From Cellulomonas xiejunii (GTDB lineage Bacteria; Actinomycetota; Actinomycetes; Actinomycetales; Cellulomonadaceae), in assembly GCF_024508315.1 (NCBI RefSeq), contig NZ_CP101987.1, positions 3,844,001 to 3,908,000 of the forward strand: a stretch of 64,000 bases of DNA, in the 5' to 3' direction. Made by a program: the position numbers and the translations under genes. The notes under the pieces were generated by a model. That model saw only the letters and a program-made list of their open reading frames with translations. It had not been told where the DNA came from and did no database searches. Positions 43,951-54,267 of the stretch are shown piece after piece (within the stretch, counting starts at the first letter, position 1; the number at the start of each line of letters is the position of its first letter).

Positions 43951-45684
43951 CTAGCGGCGGGTGAGGTCGGGGCGGGTGAGGTCGGGGCGGGTGAGGTCGG
44001 GGCGAGCAGCGACGAGGCTGAGCCAGCCGCCCGAGAGGTTCCGCGCGTCCATACCGTCCTGGAGCAGGACGCGGGTGGCGATGTAGGAGCGGACGCCGCT
44101 GGCGCAGTGCACGGCGACCGGTCGGCCGGCGGCGGCGTCCCGGACCTCGTCGAGCCGGTCGCGGAGCTCGGTGTGCGGGATGTTCAGGGCGCCCGGGAGG
44201 TGACCGCGCGCGAACTCGCCGCGCGAGCGGACGTCGAGGACGAGGCTCGTCGCCAGGACGTCGTCGAGGTCCCGCGCGTGCCACTGCGGCATGGTGCCGT
44301 CGAGGACGTTCTGCGCGACGAAGCCGAGCATGTTCACCGGGTCCTTCGCGGAACCGTACGGCGGGGCGTAGGCGAGCTCGAGCTCCGCGAGGTCGTCGGC
44401 GGTCATGCCGGCGCGCAGCGCGGTGGCCAGCACGTCGATGCGCTTGTCGACGCCCTCGCACCCCACGGCCTGGGCACCGAGCAGACGCCCGTCCGGCGCG
44501 AAGGTCGCCACGACGTGGACCTGCTGGGCGCCCGGGAAGTAGCCGGCGTGGTGCCCGGCGTGGATGCGGACGACCTCGTGCGCGATCCCGGCACGATCGA
44601 GCGCGGCCTGGCTCGCACCGGTCACAGCGGCGGTGAGGCCGAAGACGCGGACGATCGCGGTGCCCAGCACGGTCGCCTGGGGCGTCGTGCGGCGGCCGAG
44701 CATCGCGTCGGCGGCACGTCGGCCCTGACGGTTCGCCGGCCCGGCCAGCGGGACGGGCCCGGTGACGCCGGTGACGGCCTGCGTCACCTCGACGGCGTCG
44801 CCCACGGCCCAGATGTGCGGGTCGGACGTGCGCTGGTCGGCGTCGACCCGGATCGCGCCACGGGCACCGAGCTCGAGGCCGGCGTCGCGGGCGAGGTCGC
44901 TCGCGGGTCGGACCCCGACGTTGACCACGACGACGTCCGCGACGACCTGCGTGCCGTCGGAGAGCGCGACGCGCGCGGCACCGCCGTCGTCCGTGATGCT
45001 GCGCGCCGAGACGCCGAGGTGCAGGCCGACCCCGTGGGACCGGAGCTCGTCGGCGAGCAAGGGCGCGAGCTCCGCGTCGAGCGGGGGCAGCACGTGGTCG
45101 GCGAGCTCGACGAGGTCCACCTGCAGGCCGCGGGCCGCGAGCGCCTCGACGGCCTCCAGGCCGATGAACCCGGCGCCGACGACGACGGCCCGTCGGGGGC
45201 CGTCCACCGGGAGCTGGGCCACGCGGGCGGTGAGCGAGTCCAGGTCAGGGACCGTGCGCAGCGAGTACACGGCCGGGTGGTCGAGGCCCTCGATCGGCGG
45301 CGTCACGGCGACGGCACCGGGTGCGAGCAGCAGGGCGTCGTACCCGAGCTGGTAGGTGCCGTCGGCCGTCGCGACCGTGACGGTGCGCGCGTCGCGGTCG
45401 ACGGCGGTCACGCGGCTGCCGGTGCGGACGTCGAGCGCGAGCGCGGCACGCAGCGACTCGGGCGTGTGGAGCAGCAGGGCGTCGCGGCTCTCGATCTCGC
45501 CGGACAGGTGGTACGGCAGGCCGCAGTTGGCGAAGGAGACGTACTGCGACTGCTCGAGGACGACGATGGAGGCGGACTCGTCGAGGCGGCGGGCGCGCGC
45601 GGCGGCGCTCATGCCACCGGCTACCCCGCCGACGACGACGATGCGCCGGGGCGCGGGGGCGTCGGGAGCTGGTGTCGTGGGCAT
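43951..45684 (-). CDS. FAD-dependent CoA-disulfide reductase with C-terminal rhodanese domain
   Basis: 577 residues from ATG 45684; the start lies 6 bases after a -10-like TATGGT and has no ribosome site, so it is probably leaderless. N-terminal FAD domain (VVVGGVAGGMSAAARARRL), the CoADR active cysteine in FANCGLPYHLSG near residue 45, NADH domain VVVGAGFIGLEAVE near 150, dimerisation domain to ~440, then a rhodanese domain with active loop HCASGVRS near 545. CoADR-RHD enzymes reduce CoA persulfides and disulfides. The C terminus carries three PDLTR repeats. First gene of the persulfide-response unit. Confidence 0.92.
   Translation of the reverse strand: MPTTPAPDAPAPRRIVVVGGVAGGMSAAARARRLDESASIVVLEQSQYVSFANCGLPYHLSGEIESRDALLLHTPESLRAALALDVRTGSRVTAVDRDARTVTVATADGTYQLGYDALLLAPGAVAVTPPIEGLDHPAVYSLRTVPDLDSLTARVAQLPVDGPRRAVVVGAGFIGLEAVEALAARGLQVDLVELADHVLPPLDAELAPLLADELRSHGVGLHLGVSARSITDDGGAARVALSDGTQVVADVVVVNVGVRPASDLARDAGLELGARGAIRVDADQRTSDPHIWAVGDAVEVTQAVTGVTGPVPLAGPANRQGRRAADAMLGRRTTPQATVLGTAIVRVFGLTAAVTGASQAALDRAGIAHEVVRIHAGHHAGYFPGAQQVHVVATFAPDGRLLGAQAVGCEGVDKRIDVLATALRAGMTADDLAELELAYAPPYGSAKDPVNMLGFVAQNVLDGTMPQWHARDLDDVLATSLVLDVRSRGEFARGHLPGALNIPHTELRDRLDEVRDAAAGRPVAVHCASGVRSYIATRVLLQDGMDARNLSGGWLSLVAARPDLTRPDLTRPDLTRR
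43954..44003. repeat. 15-bp tandem repeat at the reductase C terminus
   Basis: GCGGGTGAGGTCGGG occurs three times in tandem and encodes PDLTR-PDLTR-PDLTR on the minus strand, the last residues of the CoA-disulfide reductase. Copy number may vary between strains. Confidence 0.75.
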
Positions 45685-45693
45685 GTCACCACC

Positions 45694-45709
45694 ATACCCC
45701 CGGGGGTAT
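45694..45709 (-). promoter_or_regulatory. CsoR/CstR-type operator before the CoA-disulfide reductase
   Basis: ATACCCCCGGGGGTAT is a 16-bp perfect palindrome of the C-tract/G-tract type known for CsoR-family repressors. Its 3' end overlaps the -10-like TATGGT (45691-45696 on the minus strand), six bases before the ATG. Nearly identical to the operator of csoR at 59581. Confidence 0.8.
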
Positions 45710-45819
45710 CCAGACACGGGCGGACGACGGTGTGGCCGTCGTCACCGCCTCGAGCGGCACGAGCAGAACCGGTCGCGTAGCGTCGACAGCGACCAGCGCC
45801 TCCCGCACCGAGGAGTGAG

Positions 45820-47865
<2,046 letters not shown>

Positions 47866-47904
47866 CGTGGGGGGGCGTGCCCTGCGCCGGCCCCCGTCCC
47901 CGTC

Positions 47905-48189
47905 TCAGCGCTCACGGGGGCCCTCGTCGTCCTGAGCCGCGACGACCCGAGGCAGGTCGACCTCGTCCGGCGCGGGGGGAGCGTTCTGGTCCACGACCAC
48001 GTGGTGCCGCTCCTTCTCCTCCTGGTAGTGGGAGTAGCTCGGCTGGAACACCTCGATGAGCGGGCCGAGCGCCGCCGAACCACCGCCGGGCGGACGCTTG
48101 GTGCCGAGGTAGATCCACCCCTTGTGCGAGGCCCACGCCGCGGCCGCGCCGACCACGCCCGCGGCCACCGCGACGATCCACCACTCCAT
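47905..48189 (-). CDS. Small single-pass membrane protein (possibly DUF6191)
   Basis: 94 residues from ATG 48189, with AGGAGG about 9 bases upstream. One N-terminal helix (MEWWIVAVAAGVVGAAAAWASHKGWIYLG) and a soluble tail with LIEVFQPSYSHYQEEKERHHVVVDQ, a pattern found in short actinobacterial membrane proteins of the DUF6191 type. Function unknown. Confidence 0.7.
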   Translation of the reverse strand: MEWWIVAVAAGVVGAAAAWASHKGWIYLGTKRPPGGGSAALGPLIEVFQPSYSHYQEEKERHHVVVDQNAPPAPDEVDLPRVVAAQDDEGPRER

Positions 48190-48238
48190 GTCGGTCGCAC
48201 CTCCTGTTGCACGCGCCGCCCGGCCGCGGTTCTGCCGA

Positions 48239-48395
48239 TCAGTCGAAGCAGGCCGGACCCGTCTCGTCGATGAAGCGGAGCACCTCGACGTCGAGGTCCC
48301 GCTCCGGGACATCGCCGACGACGATCGCGGGGTCGAGGAGATGGAGGAGCACCCGCATCAGCATCATCGCGGACAGGTCGCCGTCGAGCGCGGGT
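48239..48395 (-). pseudogene. Possible C-terminal gene remnant beside the repeat cluster
   Basis: A minus-strand frame reads ALDGDLSAMMLMRVLLHLLD followed by PERDLDVEVLRFIDETG and ends at 48239. Upstream the frame runs into the repeat cluster at 48420. It looks protein-like but has no start or ribosome site, so it may be the tail of a gene truncated at the repeats. Unrecognised. Confidence 0.35.
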
Positions 48396-48419
48396 CGTCC
48401 ACGGCCAACACCCCGCCCA

Positions 48420-48568
48420 GCCGTGAGAGGTCGATCCAGTACCCGGCGCCGTCCGTGTGCGACGGCCGCCAACGGAGGCGAGGGTGCTGGATCGACCTCT
48501 CACGCGCTGATGGGGGGCTGGATCGACGTCTCACGCGCTGATGGAGGGCTGGATTGACGTCTCACGGC
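48420..48568. repeat. Dispersed repeat cluster B (one forward, three reverse units)
   Basis: Forward GCCGTGAGAGGTCGATCCAG (48420-48439) and three reverse units beginning CTGGAT(C/T)GAC at 48487, 48518 and 48549, the reverse ones spaced exactly 31 bp. CGTGAGAGGTCGATCCAG and the first reverse unit are perfect inverted copies over 18 bp, so the transcript can fold. The 409-bp gap 48190-48598 otherwise holds only the gene remnant at 48239. A C-rich stretch (CACCCCGCCCA) precedes the forward unit. Confidence 0.85.
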
Positions 48569-48598
48569 CTGAGGGGAGGGGTCGACCCGGACGGCGCG

Positions 48599-49066
48599 TC
48601 AGGTCGTCGGGTGGCCGCCGTGGACGGTGCCGCGCCAGGCACCCGTCTCGGTGCGGCGGCCCTCGATGAACTCCTTGAAGCGGTGCAGGTCCTTCTTGAC
48701 CTGGCGGTCGTCGGCCCCGATCGCGGCACCGACCTTCTCGCGGATGCCCTCGGGCTCCCACTCGATGTGCGTCGTGATCCGCGTCGAGGTGGGCCCGAGC
48801 GGCTCGAACGTCACGCGGCCGGCGTGCGTCGTGCCGTCGACGCTCGCCCACGCGACGACCATGTCGGGCTGCTGCTCGAGGATCGCGGCGTCGAACTCGC
48901 GGTCGATGCCCGCGATGCTGGTCGTCCAGCGCGTCAGCGTGTCGCTGATCTGCTTGATCTCCTCGACGCCGTTCATGAAGTGCGGGAACTCCTCGAACTG
49001 TGTCCACTGGTCGTACGCGGTGCGGACCGGGACGTCGACGTCGATGGTCTCGTCGATCGTGGCCAT
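48599..49066 (-). CDS. SRPBCC family protein (polyketide cyclase/dehydrase-like)
   Basis: 155 residues from ATG 49066, with GGAGG upstream. START/Bet v1-type fold beginning IDETIDVDVPVRTAYDQWTQFEEFPHFMNGVEEI, with TRITTHIEWEPEGIREKVGAAIGADDRQVKKDLHRFKEFIE at the C terminus, typical of actinobacterial SRPBCC proteins related to cyclase/dehydrase families. It probably binds a hydrophobic ligand; ligand unknown. Single gene. Confidence 0.85.
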   Translation of the reverse strand: MATIDETIDVDVPVRTAYDQWTQFEEFPHFMNGVEEIKQISDTLTRWTTSIAGIDREFDAAILEQQPDMVVAWASVDGTTHAGRVTFEPLGPTSTRITTHIEWEPEGIREKVGAAIGADDRQVKKDLHRFKEFIEGRRTETGAWRGTVHGGHPTT

Positions 49067-49163
49067 GGTGTCGCCTCCGTAGCGTTCGGGGATGTGTGCC
49101 CGCTCGACGCTACGTCCGTCCCGGCGGGCGCGCGCGTCGAGGCGGCGACGCCCCGGGGCCGCC

Positions 49164-50441
49164 TCAGGCCGGGGTGGGGCCGACGTCCGGGACGTCGATC
49201 GCGGCCAGCTCCGCGAGCGCCCGGGCGTAGCCCGCGGCGTTCCCGTCCCGCGCCGCGGCGCGGGCCGCGACCGTCGGCCCGTGCAGCAGAGCCCGGGTGC
49301 GCCGCCGCAGCGACCGGGCGCGCGTCTCGTCCCGCTCCGACGGCGGCAGGGCGTCCAGCGCCACCTCGAGACCACCGAGCACCCGGGTCCGCTCGGCGAC
49401 GACCGCGGGGTCCCACTCGCGCACCCGCCGGTCGCCCTCGAAGTCCTCGGCCGCCCGCAGCACCACCTCGCGCGCGCGTCCCAGCGCGGCGTGCTCGGCC
49501 GGGGCGTGCTCCGCCACGGACTGCAGCGAGACCAGCGTGACGCCCGGCAGGGACCGGACGTCGGGGTCGACGTCGTGCCGCAGCGCGAGGTCGACGACGG
49601 TGAGCGGCTGGGGTTCCCCGCGGCGCGCGGCGGCGAGCGCCTCGACACCCAGCACGGCGCCGGCGGCGCCCGAGCACGCGACGACCAGGTCGGTGTGCGC
49701 GACCTCCGCGAGCAGGTCCGCGCCCGCGGGCAGTGCCGTCACGCCCCGCGCCGACGCGAACGGTCCGGCGCGCCCGCTGGGCGAGAACACGCGCACGTCG
49801 CGGACGCCCCGCGCCTTCAGCGCCGCGAGGCTCGCGCCGGCGTACGAGCCCGTCCCCACGAGCACGCACCGCACCGACGCCCAGTCCGCGACGCCGTCGA
49901 CCTGCGGGAGCGTGCGCGACGCGAGGTCGAGTGCGACACCGACCACGGAGCGGCCGGTCGACCCGAGCCCCGTCGACTTCTCGACGGCGCGCGACGCCCG
50001 GGACGCGGCCTGGAAGAGGGCCTCGAGCGTCGACGTCGTCGTGCCGTCGCGGCGTGCGGTGGTCAGGGCACGTCGCACCTGCCCGGCGATCTCCCGCTCC
50101 CCCACGACCATCGACTCGAGCCCCGAGGCGACGGCGAACAGGTGCTCGCTGGCGTCGGCGCCGACGAGCGGGTGCAGGTGCTCGGCGACGTCGTCGGGGC
50201 TGTAGCCGGAGCGGGCCGCGACGGCCTGTGCGACGGCCCGGCGGGCGCGGGGCGTGTGGGCGGTGTCGTCGACGTCCAGGTACAGCTCGAACCGGTTGCA
50301 CGTCGCGAGGACGACGGCACCGGTCACGGCGTTCGTCGCGGCGACGAGCTCCCTGCCCACGGCGTGGACGTCCGACTGCAGACGTTCCAGCACGGTCAGG
50401 TCGAGGGAGTGGTGACTCGCGACGAGAGACAGGAGCACCAC
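49164..50441 (-). CDS. hemA: Glutamyl-tRNA reductase
   Basis: 425 residues from GTG 50441, giving the usual VVLLSLVASHHS start; an in-frame ATG at 50459 is the alternative. Catalytic Cys in VVLATCNRFELYLD near residue 45, substrate region SGLESMVVGEREIAGQVRRAL near 105, NADPH domain VLVGTGSYAGASLAAL near 190, and a C-terminal helical dimerisation domain. Reduces glutamyl-tRNA to glutamate-1-semialdehyde, first step of haem synthesis. Divergent from hemE. Confidence 0.94.
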   Translation of the reverse strand: MVLLSLVASHHSLDLTVLERLQSDVHAVGRELVAATNAVTGAVVLATCNRFELYLDVDDTAHTPRARRAVAQAVAARSGYSPDDVAEHLHPLVGADASEHLFAVASGLESMVVGEREIAGQVRRALTTARRDGTTTSTLEALFQAASRASRAVEKSTGLGSTGRSVVGVALDLASRTLPQVDGVADWASVRCVLVGTGSYAGASLAALKARGVRDVRVFSPSGRAGPFASARGVTALPAGADLLAEVAHTDLVVACSGAAGAVLGVEALAAARRGEPQPLTVVDLALRHDVDPDVRSLPGVTLVSLQSVAEHAPAEHAALGRAREVVLRAAEDFEGDRRVREWDPAVVAERTRVLGGLEVALDALPPSERDETRARSLRRRTRALLHGPTVAARAAARDGNAAGYARALAELAAIDVPDVGPTPA

Positions 50442-50488
50442 GGGACCCGATTGAATCATCCCCAGAAATGTCCGGCACAATCCAGGGT
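50442..50488. promoter_or_regulatory. Overlapping divergent hemA/hemE promoters
   Basis: Only 47 bp separate the preferred starts. On plus, TTGAAT (50451-50456) and CACAAT (50476-50481) precede hemE GTG 50489 by a distance that would place the transcription start on it. On minus, TTGTGC, a 17-base spacer and GATTCA precede hemA GTG 50441. Neither gene has a ribosome site, so both messages may be leaderless. Spacing is not ideal for the plus-strand pair (19 bp). Confidence 0.45.
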
Positions 50489-51553
50489 GTGAGTCTTCCC
50501 CCACACCATCCGCTCCTTGACGGCCGCACCGGCGATTCCGCGCTCGTGACGGCGTATTCCGGGACGCGTCCCGAGCGCCTCCCGGTCTGGTTCATGCGCC
50601 AGGCCGGACGTTCGCTCCCCGAGTACCGGGCGTCGCGTGCGGGCACCGCCATGCTCGACGCGTGCCTCGACCCGGACCTGGCCTCCGAGATCACGCTGCA
50701 GCCGGTGCGTCGCCATGGTGTGGACGCCGCGGTGTTCTTCTCGGACATCGTCGTGCCGCTCACGCTCGTGGGCGTCGACGTCGAGATCGTGCCCGGCACG
50801 GGCCCCGTCATCGCGTCGCCCGTGCGCACGGGCGACGACGTCGCGCGGCTGCGGGACCTGGGCCCGCTGGACGCCGCCCGTCTCGCGCCCGTCGCCGCGG
50901 GGGTGGAGCGCACCGTCGCGCAGCTGGGCAGCACGCCGCTCGTCGGCTTCGCGGGCGCACCGTTCACGCTGGCCGCCTACCTCGTCGAGGGCGGGCCGTC
51001 GCGCGACCACCTCGCCGCGCGCCGCCTCATGCACGCCGACCCGGCCGCGTGGTCGGCGCTCATGGACTGGACCGCCGAGGTGACCGGCGCGTTCCTCGAG
51101 GCGCAGGTCACGGCAGGTGCGAGCGCCGCGCAGCTCTTCGACTCGTGGGCCGGCGCGCTGTCGCTCGCGGACTACGCGGCGCACTGCGCGCCCGCGTCGG
51201 CCCGGGTGCTGGCGCGGGCGCGGGCGCTCGGGGTGCGGACCGTGCACTTCGGCGTGGCGACGGGCGAGCTGCTCGTCGCGATGCGCGACGCGGGTGCCGA
51301 CGTCATGGGGGTCGACTACCGCGTGCCGCTCGACGAGGCGTCCGCACGCCTCGGGGGCGGCACCCCGCTGCAGGGCAACGTCGACCCGGCGCTGCTGTCG
51401 GCGCCGTGGGACGTCCTCGAGGCGCACGTCCGCGACGTCGTGCGACGCGGCGCGGCGGCGCCCGGGCACGTCGTCAACCTGGGCCACGGCGTGCCCCCCG
51501 AGACGGACCCGACCGTCCTGACGCGGCTCGTGCAGCTCGTCCACTCGCTGTGA
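50489..51553 (+). CDS. hemE: Uroporphyrinogen decarboxylase
   Basis: 354 residues from GTG 50489 (ATG 50468 is possible). PVWFMRQAGRSLPEYR near residue 37 is the substrate-binding signature, and GFAGAPFTLAAYLVEGGPSRDH near 155 is the second. TPLQGNVDPALL near 290 closes the active site. Converts uroporphyrinogen III to coproporphyrinogen III. Its stop overlaps the start of hemY. Confidence 0.95.
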   Translation: MSLPPHHPLLDGRTGDSALVTAYSGTRPERLPVWFMRQAGRSLPEYRASRAGTAMLDACLDPDLASEITLQPVRRHGVDAAVFFSDIVVPLTLVGVDVEIVPGTGPVIASPVRTGDDVARLRDLGPLDAARLAPVAAGVERTVAQLGSTPLVGFAGAPFTLAAYLVEGGPSRDHLAARRLMHADPAAWSALMDWTAEVTGAFLEAQVTAGASAAQLFDSWAGALSLADYAAHCAPASARVLARARALGVRTVHFGVATGELLVAMRDAGADVMGVDYRVPLDEASARLGGGTPLQGNVDPALLSAPWDVLEAHVRDVVRRGAAAPGHVVNLGHGVPPETDPTVLTRLVQLVHSL

Positions 51554-53028
51554 GCGGGGACGTCGCGCTCGGCCTGGGGGGCCCCGACCTCGACACGCCG
51601 GGGTGGGAGGCGGTCGTCGTGGGGGCGGGCGTCGCCGGGCTCGTCGCGGCACGGGAGCTGGCGCGGGCGGGCCTGCGGACCCTCGTCCTCGACGAGCGCG
51701 ACTCCCCGGGCGGCGCGGTCCGCGGGCACGACGTCGCCGGGTTGCGGCTCGACGCGGGCGCCGACTCCTACGCGACGCGCAACGGCTCGGTGGCCGCGCT
51801 GCTGACCGAGCTGGGCATGGCCGACGACGTCGTCGCCCCTGAGCCGCGTGGTGCCTGGACGCACCTGACCAGCGGCGACGGCCCGCTACCGCGCACCGGG
51901 CTGCTCGGCATCCCGGCCTACCCGCTGGCGCCGGACGTGCGGCGCACCCTCGGCACCGCGGGGGCGCTACGGGCGGCGCTGGACCTGGTGCTGCCGGCGC
52001 GCGTGGGTGCTGACGCGCCGACGCTGGGCGCCCTGGTGCGCGCCCGCATGGGTGACGCCGTCGTGACGCGGCTGGTGCACCCGGTGGTGGGTGGCGTGCA
52101 CGCGGCCGACCCGGACGACCTCGCCGTCGACGCGGCCGCACCCGGGCTGCGCGAGGCGCTGGCCGCCAGCGGTGGATCGCTCGCCCGGGCGGTGCGCCGG
52201 CTGCGTGCGTCGGCGCCGGCCGGCACCGCGGTCGAGGGCGTCGCGGGCGGCGTGCACCGGCTGGTCGACGCGCTCGTCGCCGACATCACCGCGCACGGCG
52301 GCGTCCTGCTGACGCGCACGCGCGCGGAGTCGGTGACACGGACGGCGGACGGGACCCTCGCGCTCGGCACGCAGGACCGCCACGACCCCCCGCGCCCGTC
52401 GCGTGACCTGCGCACGCAGCGCCTCGTCGTGGCCACGCCGGGTGCTGCGGACCTGCTCGACGGGCTCGACGGCGCGGACCTGCGGGACGTGCGCCTCGAC
52501 GACGGGGCGCCGGTCACGCTCGTCACCCTGGTGCTCGACGAGCCGGCGCTGGACGTCGCGCCGCGCGGCACGGGCGTCCTCGTCGGGCCGGGTGCCGTCG
52601 ACGTGCGCGCGAAGGCCCTGACGCACGCCAGCGCGAAGTGGCGCTGGGTCGCGCAGTCCGCGGGCACCGGGCGGCACGTCGTGCGGCTGTCGTACGGGCG
52701 CGCGGGCGGTGAGCCGGTGCCGGACGCCCTGCCGACGGGTGAGGACCTCGTGGACCTCGCGCTGCGGGACGCCGCGACGCTGCTCGGGCTGCCGCTGGGC
52801 CGCGGGGTGCTGCGCGGGTCGGCCGTCGTGCGGTGGACGCAGTCGCTGCCCCGCCCGAGCGCCGCCCACCGGGCCGCCGTGGCCGCGGTGCGGCAGGCCG
52901 TCGGCCCGATGCCCGGGGTCGCGGTGTGCGGGGCGTGGGCCGCGGGCAACGGGCTGGCCTCGGTCGTCCCGGACGCCCGGGCGGCCGCGGCGGCCGTGCT
53001 CGCCGACGTCGGGCCGGACGGGTCCTGA
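51550..53028 (+). CDS. hemY: Protoporphyrinogen/coproporphyrinogen oxidase (FAD)
   Basis: 492 residues from GTG 51550, overlapping the hemE stop (GTGA). Rossmann FAD motif VVVGAGVAGLVAARELARAG near residue 20 and LVLDERDSPGGAVRG; C-terminal FAD motif VCGAWAAGNGLASVV. In actinobacteria the homologue (CgoX) oxidises coproporphyrinogen III in the coproporphyrin-dependent route. hemQ/chdC and ferrochelatase genes are absent from this window, so the last steps must be encoded elsewhere. Confidence 0.92.
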   Translation: MSGDVALGLGGPDLDTPGWEAVVVGAGVAGLVAARELARAGLRTLVLDERDSPGGAVRGHDVAGLRLDAGADSYATRNGSVAALLTELGMADDVVAPEPRGAWTHLTSGDGPLPRTGLLGIPAYPLAPDVRRTLGTAGALRAALDLVLPARVGADAPTLGALVRARMGDAVVTRLVHPVVGGVHAADPDDLAVDAAAPGLREALAASGGSLARAVRRLRASAPAGTAVEGVAGGVHRLVDALVADITAHGGVLLTRTRAESVTRTADGTLALGTQDRHDPPRPSRDLRTQRLVVATPGAADLLDGLDGADLRDVRLDDGAPVTLVTLVLDEPALDVAPRGTGVLVGPGAVDVRAKALTHASAKWRWVAQSAGTGRHVVRLSYGRAGGEPVPDALPTGEDLVDLALRDAATLLGLPLGRGVLRGSAVVRWTQSLPRPSAAHRAAVAAVRQAVGPMPGVAVCGAWAAGNGLASVVPDARAAAAAVLADVGPDGS

Positions 53029-53057
53029 GCCGGCGTCGACGCCGCGCTCCGCATCGA

Positions 53058-53102
53058 GATGACGAGACGTCATCAATACCGTTGAAAGTGACGTGGATCA
53101 CA
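53058..53102 (+). promoter_or_regulatory. Two palindromes upstream of hemC
   Basis: GATGACG-AGA-CGTCATC (53058-53074) is a perfect 7+3+7 palindrome. Fourteen bases later GTGA-CGTGGA-TCAC (53088-53101) matches the GTGA-N6-TCAC layout of CRP/GlxR-type sites. They are in the 210-bp gap before hemC; the rest holds only TTGAAA (53083) as a possible -35 element. Confidence 0.55.
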
Positions 53103-53238
53103 TTCTGCGCAGGGCAGTGTCGGTCATTCTGACAATGCGTCACATCGATGCCCGGCGCGCATTTCGCCGTCACCTGCCGCGATCAGGCACCCTGCCGCCG
53201 GTTTCGACATCCGCGGACTCGGGCACGACACTGGGCGC

Positions 53239-54267
53239 ATGCCTCAGCAGGTGCGTATCGGCACGCGCGCGAGCGCCCTGGCCCTCACCCAGACCGGCCA
53301 CGTCGCCGACGCGCTGGCAGCGTTCGCCGACGTGGCGGTCGAGACCGTGCGCGTGCGCACGCAGGGCGACCGGGTCCGCGCGTCCCTGGCGACCCTCGGC
53401 GGCACGGGGGTCTTCGTCACCGCCCTGCGCGACGCCCTGCTCGACGGCCGCTGCGACGTCGCGGTCCACTCGCTCAAGGACCTTCCGACCGGCCCTGCCG
53501 AGGGTCTGGTCGTCGCGGCCGTCCCGCCCCGCGCGGACGCACGCGACGCCTTGTGCGCGCGCGACGGGTTGACGCTCGTGACCCTGCCGGCCGGGGCGCG
53601 CGTCGGCACGGGGTCCCCCCGGCGGGCCGCACAGCTACGGGCGCTGCGTCCCGACCTCGACGTCGTGGACATCCGCGGCAACGTCGGCACCCGCCTGGGC
53701 CGCGTGCGCGGCCTCGACCCGACGACGGTCGCGGAAGGCGCCCACGTCGGCCCGGATGCCCCGCACCCCGGGGTCGCCACCGACGCCCCGCGCGGCGACC
53801 TCGACGCCGTCGTGCTCGCGGCCGCAGGCCTGGGCCGGCTGGGTCGGCTCGACGCCGTCAGCGAGTGGTTCGAGCCCGACGTCCTCGCGCCGGCCCCCGG
53901 GCAGGGTGCGCTGGCGGTCGAGGTCCGCACCGCCGACGCCGCCGCGGACACCCCGCTGGCCGACGCGCTGCGCGCGCTCGACCACGCCCCGACGCGGCGG
54001 GCGGTCGTGGCCGAGCGTGCCGTGCTCGCCCGGCTGGAGGCCGGGTGCGCGGCACCCATCGGCGCGTGGGGTCGGCTCGACGACGCGACGGGGACGCTCG
54101 TCCTCGACGCGGTGGTCGCCGCGGTGGACGGCTCGCGCGTGCTGCGCCTCGCCGCACGCGGGCAGGTCGGTGACGACGAGGAGGCCGACGCCCTCGGCCG
54201 ACGCCTCGCCGAGGACCTGCTCGCGGCCGGCGCCGCCGACCTCGCCCCCCTGGGACCACGCCCGTGA
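53239..54267 (+). CDS. hemC: Porphobilinogen deaminase (hydroxymethylbilane synthase)
   Basis: 342 residues from ATG 53239. [21 protein letters not shown] at the N terminus, VHSLKDLPT near residue 77, [31 protein letters not shown] near 125-155, and the dipyrromethane cofactor Cys in [13 protein letters not shown] near 270. Polymerises four porphobilinogens. Its stop overlaps hemD. Confidence 0.95.
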   Translation: MPQQVRIGTRASALALTQTGHVADALAAFADVAVETVRVRTQGDRVRASLATLGGTGVFVTALRDALLDGRCDVAVHSLKDLPTGPAEGLVVAAVPPRADARDALCARDGLTLVTLPAGARVGTGSPRRAAQLRALRPDLDVVDIRGNVGTRLGRVRGLDPTTVAEGAHVGPDAPHPGVATDAPRGDLDAVVLAAAGLGRLGRLDAVSEWFEPDVLAPAPGQGALAVEVRTADAAADTPLADALRALDHAPTRRAVVAERAVLARLEAGCAAPIGAWGRLDDATGTLVLDAVVAAVDGSRVLRLAARGQVGDDEEADALGRRLAEDLLAAGAADLAPLGPRP

